A stretch of 64,000 bases of DNA, from contig JBBSPV010000017.1 of NCBI GenBank assembly GCA_038258425.1, positions 1 to 64,000 of the forward strand, in the 5' to 3' direction. This document shows positions 59,069 to 64,000 of this stretch, in pieces. The first letter of the stretch is position 1. Every line of letters starts with the position of its first letter. Source of the stretch: DATLGB01 sp038258425. GTDB lineage: Bacteria; Actinomycetota; Thermoleophilia; Solirubrobacterales; Solirubrobacteraceae. The notes under the pieces are model-generated. The model was not told the DNA's origin. It searched no databases and was given only the letters and a program-made list of their open reading frames with translations. The translations under genes were made by a program, and so were the position numbers.

Positions 59069-59097
59069 CAGCGAAGGACAGCTAGTCAGATCTGGGG

Positions 59098-59478
59098 TCA
59101 ACCATGCTCCCCGTAGTAGCCGTACTTCCAACGGAACGAGTCGCCGTAGCCGTTGGAGCAGTGCCAGCGCGTGTAGTACGTGTCGTCCCCGTAGTAGCGC
59201 ACCTTGACGTCGCAGGACCACGCGCCGAGCGTCCAAGTGCGGAAGCCGCGCCTGAACAGCATGTCGGAGCCATCGGCTGTCGGGTTGTCACGCTCGCCTG
59301 CGCTCAGGAAGCCGACGACCACGCCGTAGGCCCGACCGCAGCTGATGCCCCCGTGCTTCGCGTAGACCCGCGAGTAGCCGCTGTCGCGCGTACGGCAGTT
59401 GGAGGCTGATGCTTCGGCTGGAAGAGCCGCGGCAAGGGCCGCAAGGGCCGAAACGGCAAGGACGATGAGCTTCTTCAT
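59098..59478 (-). CDS. Secreted Tyr/Cys-rich protein carried by the islet
   Basis: A 126-residue protein with a clear Sec signal peptide (MKKLIVLAVSALAALAAALPAEA, cleavage near residue 23). The mature part of about 100 residues has four cysteines (C28, C47, C89, C107) and many Tyr, Trp and Gly (VRYYGDDTYYTRWHCSNGYG ... KYGYYGEHG). Two disulfides are likely. I do not recognise a family. GGAGG about 10 nt before ATG 59478 is a classical ribosome site, and codon use is less G+C-biased than in its neighbours, consistent with transfer. Confidence 0.75.
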   Translation of the reverse strand: MKKLIVLAVSALAALAAALPAEASASNCRTRDSGYSRVYAKHGGISCGRAYGVVVGFLSAGERDNPTADGSDMLFRRGFRTWTLGAWSCDVKVRYYGDDTYYTRWHCSNGYGDSFRWKYGYYGEHG

Positions 59479-59673
59479 GGCAGATGAGCCTCCGTACGGG
59501 TTTGGTTCAAAGCAGACAACGCTGGGCAGCTGGCTTGATCGCGCCGACGCCGTACATCCGTCTAGTGGTCGACAAAGCACGGTGGGTGGCTGACTTGCGC
59601 CGCCGTTCCACCTGCCACCGCTCGATGGCGCGGGTACCTGGCTGGGGCGGTCCGCGTAGCTCCTGGCCGTGCC

Positions 59674-59704
59674 GGGTTCGAGTCCCTCCGCCCGCATGGG
59701 GGCC
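59674..59704 (+). repeat. Right att-like 31-bp repeat
   Basis: An exact copy of 58963-58993. Similarity to tRNA-Leu continues weakly about 10 bp further left (CTGGC-GTG), so a longer ancestral overlap may have decayed. Confidence 0.9.
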
Positions 59705-59736
59705 GCGCGCAGGCCGGCCCGTGCGACGATCCCCGC

Positions 59737-60354
59737 GTGCCCGCGCCGTCGACCCTCCTGCTCTTCACGGCCGCCGGTGTCGCCCTCGTCGCCGTACCCG
59801 GCCCGGCCGTCGTCTACATCGTCACCCGCGGCGTGGCCCAGGGCCGCACCGCCGGCGTCGTGAGCGCGCTCGGCATCGAGGCGGGCGCTCTGGCGCACGT
59901 CGCCGCGGCGGTCCTCGGGCTCTCGGCGCTCGTGGCCTCGTCCGTCGCGGCCTTCGCCGTCGTCAAGTACGCGGGCGCGATCTACCTCGTCGTCCTCGGA
60001 GTGCAGAAGCTCCGCGCACGGGGCGACGCGCCGGCCGACCTGCCCGCGGCGTCCAACGCGCGGCTCTTCCGCCAGGGGGTGGTGGTCAACGTCCTCAATC
60101 CGAAGGTCGCGGTCTTCTTCGTCGCCTTCCTGCCGCAGTTCGTGGATTCGGCCCGCGCGGTGGCGCCGCAGGTGGCGCTGCTCGGCGTGCTCTTCATCCT
60201 CGTGGCGACGACGCTCGACTGCGCGTGGGCGCTGGCGGCCGGTTCGCTCGGCGCCCGGCTGCGGCGCAGCCGGCGGACGCGCCGGTGGCTGGACAGCGTC
60301 AGCGGCGTGACCCTCGTCGGCCTCGGCGCCGCCGCGGCGCTGACGCGGCGCTAG
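59737..60354 (+). CDS. LysE/RhtB-family amino-acid exporter
   Basis: A 205-residue membrane exporter. The N-terminal LLLFTAAGVALVAVPGPAVVYIVTRGVAQGRTAGVVSALGIEAG motif is diagnostic, followed by VKYAGAIYLVVLGVQKL, FRQGVVVNVLNPKVAVFFVAFLPQFV and two more helices (about 5-6 in all). GTG 59737 lies 32 bp from the right att-like repeat, so this gene is the first outside the islet. Confidence 0.88.
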   Translation: MPAPSTLLLFTAAGVALVAVPGPAVVYIVTRGVAQGRTAGVVSALGIEAGALAHVAAAVLGLSALVASSVAAFAVVKYAGAIYLVVLGVQKLRARGDAPADLPAASNARLFRQGVVVNVLNPKVAVFFVAFLPQFVDSARAVAPQVALLGVLFILVATTLDCAWALAAGSLGARLRRSRRTRRWLDSVSGVTLVGLGAAAALTRR

Positions 60355-60374
60355 GTGTAGGCGGCCACGAAGAC

Positions 60375-61373
60375 ATGAAGCTTCTGGTCATCGCCCACCG
60401 CGGCGCCTCCGGGTATCGGCCCGAGCACACGCTCGCCGGCTACGCCCTGGCGGCGCGCATGGGCGCCGACTACCTCGAGCCCGACCTCGTCACCACGAAG
60501 GACGGCGTGCTCGTCGACCGTCACGAGCCCGAGATCGGCGGCACGACGAACGTCGCCGACCACCCGGAGTTCGCGGACCGCAGGACGACGAAGACCGTCG
60601 ACGGCGCGTCGCTGACTGGCTGGTTCACCGAGGACTTCACGCTCGCCGAGCTCAAGACCCTGCGGGCCAAGGAGCGCATCCCGGCCCTCCGGCCGGGCAA
60701 CACCTCCTACGACGGCGCCCACGAGGTCCCGACCTTTCAGGAGGTCATCGACCTCTCCAAGCGGCTCTCACGGGAGCTGCACCGGCCCGTCGGCCTCTAT
60801 CCCGAGACGAAGCACCCGACGTACTTCCGCTCCCTCGGCCTGCCGCTCGAGCCGGGCCTCGTGCGCGCGCTGGAGCGCAACGGGCTCAACCGGCGGCGCG
60901 CGAAGGTCTTCGTGCAGTCCTTCGAGACGGGCAACCTCAAGGCACTCGACCGCCGGCTGAAGGTGCCGCTGATCCAGCTGCTGAACGCGGCCGCCAAGCA
61001 ACCCTACGACCTCGTGGCCGAGGGCGATCCGCGGACCTACGGCGACCTCGCCACGCCCGAGGGGCTCGAGCGGATCGTCGGCTACGCCGACGGCATCGGT
61101 CCGTCCAAGGACCTGATCGTGCCGCGCAACCTCGACGGCTCCTCCGCGGCCCCCACCTCGCTCGTGGACGACGCGCACCGCGCCGGCCTGCTCGTGCACC
61201 CGTTCACGTTCCGGCGCGAGAACTCGTTCCTGCCGCTGGAGCGCCGCTCGTCCACCGACCCGGCGGGGATCGGCGACCTCGTCGGGGAGCTGCGCCAGTT
61301 CATCGCCCTCGGGGTGGACGGCTACTTCACCGACAACGCCGATCTCGGCGTCCTCGCCCGCGACGGCCGGTAG
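60375..61373 (+). CDS. glpQ: Glycerophosphodiester phosphodiesterase
   Basis: A 332-residue GDPD-fold enzyme releasing glycerol-3-phosphate from phospholipid head groups. IAHRGASGYRPEHTLAGYALAARMGADYLEPDLVTTKDGVLVDRHEPEI has the catalytic His pair and metal ligands. VGLYPETKHPTYF and VKVPLIQLL-like repeats, and the C-terminal GVDGYFTDNADLGV, complete the family pattern. This is the periplasmic GlpQ-like length, but no signal peptide is present, so it may be cytoplasmic. Confidence 0.9.
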   Translation: MKLLVIAHRGASGYRPEHTLAGYALAARMGADYLEPDLVTTKDGVLVDRHEPEIGGTTNVADHPEFADRRTTKTVDGASLTGWFTEDFTLAELKTLRAKERIPALRPGNTSYDGAHEVPTFQEVIDLSKRLSRELHRPVGLYPETKHPTYFRSLGLPLEPGLVRALERNGLNRRRAKVFVQSFETGNLKALDRRLKVPLIQLLNAAAKQPYDLVAEGDPRTYGDLATPEGLERIVGYADGIGPSKDLIVPRNLDGSSAAPTSLVDDAHRAGLLVHPFTFRRENSFLPLERRSSTDPAGIGDLVGELRQFIALGVDGYFTDNADLGVLARDGR

Positions 61374-61396
61374 GGCTCGAATCACCCCGCGGCAGT

Positions 61397-61429
61397 AAGC
61401 GGACTCGTCGGTCCGCTTGCTGCTACGGT
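61397..61429 (+). promoter_or_regulatory. Operator and promoter of the MFS-TetR operon
   Basis: AAGCGGAC (61397-61404) and GTCCGCTT (61411-61418) form a perfect 8-bp inverted repeat with a 6-nt spacer. The -10 TACGGT (61424-61429) follows 5 bp later, and GTG 61436 lies 6 nt after that. The repeat covers the -35/spacer region. This is the expected operator for the TetR regulator encoded at the end of the same operon. Confidence 0.75.
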
Positions 61430-61435
61430 CCACGG

Positions 61436-62854
61436 GTGCCCGAGGCCGACCACCGTCCGCACCCCATGCGCAGCCTCGCGATCCTCTCGCTCGCGGGGCT
61501 CGCCTTCTCGCTCGCCCAGACCATGGTCATCCCGGCCCTGGGGGAGCTCAAGAGCGCCCTTGGGACGGACGAGACGGGCGTCGCCTGGCTGCTCACCGGC
61601 TATCTGCTCGCCGCCGCGGTGGCCACCCCGCTCTTCGGCCGCCTCGGCGACATGTTCGGCAAGCGCCGCATGCTCGTCGTGTCGCTCGGGTTCTTCGCCG
61701 CCGGCTCCGCGGTCGCCGCGCTCGGCTCGTCGCTCGAGCTCGTCGTCGCCGGCCGCCTCCTGCAGGGCGTGGGCGGCGGCATCTTCCCCCTGTGCTTCGG
61801 GATCATCCGGGACGAGTTCCCGCCCGAGCGCGTCGCCGGCTCGATCGGGCTCATCTCGGCGATTCTCGGCATCGGCGGTGGGCTCGGGCTCGTGCTCGGC
61901 GGCGTGATCGCCGACGCCGCCTCCTACCACCTGATCTTCTGGCTCGGCACGGTGATGGCCCTCGCCGCGGCGATCGCCGCGCACGCGCTGATCCCCGAGT
62001 CCCCGGTGCGCACGGCCGGGCGCGTCGACGTGCGCGGCGCGATCGTGCTCGCCGTCGGGCTCAGCCTGCCCCTCTACGCGATCGCCAACGCGAACCACTG
62101 GGGCTGGGGCAGCGGCCGCACGCTCGGCCTGCTCGGGGCGGGCGCCGTCGTGCTCGCCGGCTGGGTCGTCCTGCAGCAGCGCACACCCGAGCCGCTCGCG
62201 AACATCCGCACGCTCACCTCGCCCACCGTGGCCATGACGAACGTCGCCACGCTGTTCGTCGGCTTCGGGATGTTCGGCTCCTTCCTGCTCATCCCGCAGC
62301 TCGCGGAGGCGCCGGTCTCGACGGGCTACGGCTTCGGCCTGTCGGCGACCGGGGCCGGCCTGCTCATGCTGCCCGGCTCGGTGGCCATGCTCTTCGTCGG
62401 CCCGCTCTCCGGCCGGCTGGCCGGACGCTACGACGCGCGGCTGCCGCTCGCCCTCGGCGGCGCGATCTGCGGGCTCGGGCTGCTGCTCATGGGCCTCGTC
62501 CACACGACGCAGTTCGAGCTGCTGGCCGGCTCCTTCGTGCTCTCGGTGGGCGTCGGCTTCGCGTTCGCGGCGATGCCGAACCTCATCGTCGCCGCCGTGC
62601 CGCGCGAGGAGACGGGGGAGGCGACGGGCTTCAACACGCTCGTGCGCTCCATCGGCTCGTCCCTGGGCGCCCAGGTCTCGGCCGCCATCCTGGCGGGGAC
62701 GGCCACCGCGGCCGGCCCGACGGAGGGCGGCTACACCGCGGCGTTCCTCGTCAGCGCGGCCGTCGCCCTCGCCGCGGGGGCCGTCGCCGCCGGCATCCAG
62801 CGCCCGGGCGGTCGTCGGCCGGTGGGCGCCGTCTCCGCCGCGGCGGCCTCGTGA
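61436..62854 (+). CDS. MFS exporter, DHA2-like, TetR-controlled
   Basis: A 472-residue major-facilitator protein with about 14 helices. The opening is ILSLAGLAFSLAQTMVIPAL, motif A is LFGRLGDMFGKRRMLVVSLG, and the motif C region is GIGGGLGLVLGGVIADAASYHLIFWL. It likely exports a drug-like or hydrophobic compound. GTG 61436 is leaderless. The TetR gene starts inside its stop (GTGA). Confidence 0.88.
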   Translation: MPEADHRPHPMRSLAILSLAGLAFSLAQTMVIPALGELKSALGTDETGVAWLLTGYLLAAAVATPLFGRLGDMFGKRRMLVVSLGFFAAGSAVAALGSSLELVVAGRLLQGVGGGIFPLCFGIIRDEFPPERVAGSIGLISAILGIGGGLGLVLGGVIADAASYHLIFWLGTVMALAAAIAAHALIPESPVRTAGRVDVRGAIVLAVGLSLPLYAIANANHWGWGSGRTLGLLGAGAVVLAGWVVLQQRTPEPLANIRTLTSPTVAMTNVATLFVGFGMFGSFLLIPQLAEAPVSTGYGFGLSATGAGLLMLPGSVAMLFVGPLSGRLAGRYDARLPLALGGAICGLGLLLMGLVHTTQFELLAGSFVLSVGVGFAFAAMPNLIVAAVPREETGEATGFNTLVRSIGSSLGAQVSAAILAGTATAAGPTEGGYTAAFLVSAAVALAAGAVAAGIQRPGGRRPVGAVSAAAAS

Positions 62855-63393
62855 CCCGCGCGGACGCCCTGCGCAACCGCGCCCGCGTCGTCGAGGCGGC
62901 GGGCGCGGTCTTCGCCGAGCACGGACCCGAGGCGGGGGTCGACGAGGTCGCCCTCGCGGCCGGTGTCGGCAAGGCCACGATCTACCGTTCCTTCCCGTCC
63001 AAGGACCACCTGGTCAGCGCGGCGATCGTCGCCCAGATCGACGCGTTCGTCGCGCGTGCCGAGGCCGCCCTCGGCTCCGACGACGCGTGGGCAGCCTTCG
63101 AGGACCTCATGGTGGCGGCCGCGGAGGCCAAGGCCGCGCGCGTGCTCGGTGGTCTCGTGGCGGCGCCCGTCGAGGTGCCCGAGCTGCCCGAGGCGCGTGA
63201 GCGCATGCGCGTCGCGCTGCAGGCGGTGCTCGACCGCGCCAAGGCGCAGGGGAGCGCGCGCGGGGACGCCGACGCGTCCGAGGTCTCGACGCTCTTCGCG
63301 GGCCTGTGCCGGGTGCTCGGTGAGCGGGAGGAGCGCGACCCCGCGGTGTGGCGCCGGCACGCGCAGCTCATCGCGGCCGGGTTCCGGGCGTAG
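62851..63393 (+). CDS. TetR-family repressor of the MFS operon
   Basis: A 180-residue TetR regulator. Helix-turn-helix residues 8-50 (RNRARVVEAAGAVFAEHGPEAGVDEVALAAGVGKATIYRSFPSKDHL) are textbook, and the C-terminal ligand domain is shorter than average. GTG 62851 overlaps the exporter stop. Cotranscription with the exporter and a perfect palindrome at the operon promoter imply negative autoregulation relieved by an exported ligand. Confidence 0.92.
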   Translation: MTRADALRNRARVVEAAGAVFAEHGPEAGVDEVALAAGVGKATIYRSFPSKDHLVSAAIVAQIDAFVARAEAALGSDDAWAAFEDLMVAAAEAKAARVLGGLVAAPVEVPELPEARERMRVALQAVLDRAKAQGSARGDADASEVSTLFAGLCRVLGEREERDPAVWRRHAQLIAAGFRA

Positions 63394-63672
63394 GGCTCAG
63401 TCCGGCCGGCCGGCGCGAGGGCCGGGGCGGGCGAGCGGGCAAGAGGCGGGGAGCCGTCGCGTTCCGACCACTTACCCGCCTGTGGCCCTCGGCTTGCAGC
63501 GAGCACGGTCAGCCCCTCGCCGCCTGTTGACGGTCCTCGTGCCGGCGACGCTCGCCAGGACGCGCAGCGTCAGATCGAGGGCGGAGGGCCCAGGCTCGGA
63601 AGCTGGCCGCGCTCGACCGCGACGGCCGCGTCCGTCCGCCCCGCGAGGGCTAGACTCGCGGCCGCTGTCGCT

Positions 63673-63746
63673 GGGGGAGTAGCTCAGCTGGTGGTAGCGC
63701 CGGTCTCCAAAACCGGAGGTCCCAGGTTCGAGTCCTGGCTCCCCCG
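63673..63746 (+). tRNA. tRNA-Trp (CCA)
   Basis: The acceptor stem is GGGGGAG/CTCCCCC, the D-loop has GCTGGTGG, the anticodon loop CTCCAAA gives CCA (Trp), and the T-arm is CCAGG-TTCGAGT-CCTGG. The discriminator is G and CCA is not encoded. TAGACT (63651-63656) is a plausible -10. The 279 bp before it hold no gene that I can support. Confidence 0.95.
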
Positions 63747-63813
63747 CTTCGAGGGTCGTCTCGCGAGGCGGCCCTCGGTCTGTGGGCGGCCGCCCGCGTC
63801 GCGATCCCGCCGG

Positions 63814-63819
63814 TAGCGT
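63814..63819 (+). promoter_or_regulatory. -10 element of the terminal SDR gene
   Basis: TAGCGT, 8 nt before ATG 63828. Confidence 0.5.
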
Positions 63820-63827
63820 CCCGCGCC

Positions 63828-64000
63828 ATGCCCGCCCCGGCGATCTTCCGCGACGGCCTGCTCCACGGCCGGGTCGCGCTCGTCACCGGCGGCGGGACCG
63901 GGCTCGGCAGGGCCGCGGCGGTCGAGCTCGCGCGCTGCGGCGCCCGGGTCGTGATCGCCGGACGGCGCGCGGCGGTGCTGGAGGCGGCGGCCGGCGAGAT
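63828..64000 (+). CDS. Short-chain dehydrogenase/reductase, cut by window end
   Basis: The first 57 residues (MPAPAIFRDGLLHGRVALVTG ...) contain the SDR cofactor loop TGGGTGLGRA, the following strand VVIAGRR and no stop before the window edge. The FRDGLLHGR opening recalls 2,4-dienoyl-CoA reductase-type SDRs, but the catalytic part is outside the window. The gene is probably leaderless, with TAGCGT 8 nt upstream. Confidence 0.85.
   Translation, partial: MPAPAIFRDGLLHGRVALVTGGGTGLGRAAAVELARCGARVVIAGRRAAVLEAAAGE

Larger units (their letters stand above)
58963..59704. mobile_element. Islet at tRNA-Leu bounded by 31-bp direct repeats
   Basis: The segment between the two att-like repeats is visibly A+T-richer (about 52-68% G+C per 60-base line) than its flanks. 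It holds one secreted-protein gene, a truncated gene end at the left border and no integrase. The layout, with T-arm and acceptor sequence duplicated at both ends, is that of an element integrated by a tyrosine recombinase at a tRNA 3' end. I read it as a small or reduced element that needs recombinase from elsewhere. Confidence 0.65.

Noticed and set aside
59630..59700. A second complete tRNA-Leu gene before the right repeat
   Set aside because: Only the T-loop and 3' acceptor are intact. The 5' acceptor, D-arm and anticodon arm do not fold, so it is an att-like copy rather than a gene.

Overview
The window is 64 kb of very G+C-rich bacterial DNA (most of it above 70% G+C, densely coding, GTG and TTG starts common, many GTGA/ATGA stop-start overlaps). 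Gene content (coenzyme F420 synthesis, ImuB/DnaE2 mutasome with DUF6504, GTP-type PEP carboxykinase, Crp and HxlR regulators, an ethylmalonyl-CoA pathway) points to an actinobacterium. The Thermoleophilia (Solirubrobacter/Conexibacter-like) are my best guess, by inference only. No rRNA, CRISPR array, transposase or integrase was seen.

Layout. 1-7.0 kb: a tandem repeat, then a DNA-damage block (imuB, a DUF6504 protein, a PPK2 polyphosphate kinase, dnaE2) with near-perfect LexA boxes abutting the imuB and dnaE2 start codons, followed by a small membrane protein behind a third LexA-like site. 7-15.8 kb: HxlR regulator, glutamine synthetase with an ordered upstream site cluster, a thioredoxin-domain protein, ridA-ilvA, acyl-CoA dehydrogenase, an SCP2-like protein, a Fpg/Nei glycosylase and a Crp-family regulator. 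15.9-27.7 kb: the metabolic core, with two CitE/Mcl-type lyases, a MaoC hydratase, PEPCK, MeaB, ethylmalonyl-CoA mutase and crotonyl-CoA carboxylase/reductase. Together these could take C2 units from acetyl-CoA to malate, succinate and PEP without isocitrate lyase. 27.7-37.9 kb: CorA, lipoproteins, a DnaQ/GIY-YIG fusion, YgfZ, PHB depolymerase, PhoD, and an ECF sigma operon. 37.9-44.1 kb: F420 genes fbiC-cofC-cofE and cofD-SDR around a glycosyltransferase. 44.1-57.5 kb: mixed transporters, photolyase, acetoacetyl-CoA synthetase, amidase, acyl-CoA ligase and a phosphatase, with two clearly frameshifted genes. 57.5-64 kb: three tRNA genes, a small islet flanked by 31-bp direct repeats at the 3' end of tRNA-Leu, LysE, GDPD, an MFS-TetR operon with an obvious operator, and a truncated SDR.

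Regulatory architecture. About twenty genes have a TANNNT hexamer 6-10 nt before the start codon, so leaderless transcription appears to be the norm. The genome is compressed: divergent genes share 24-27 bp with overlapping -10 elements, stop codons double as -10 elements, and five convergent gene pairs interlock their stop codons in a single CTAG.

The points most worth following are the SOS block and its satellite membrane protein, the ethylmalonyl-CoA cluster whose MeaB lacks the P-loop lysine, the class-I tRNA with a CAA anticodon whose 3' end runs straight into a small ORF, and the tRNA-Leu islet.
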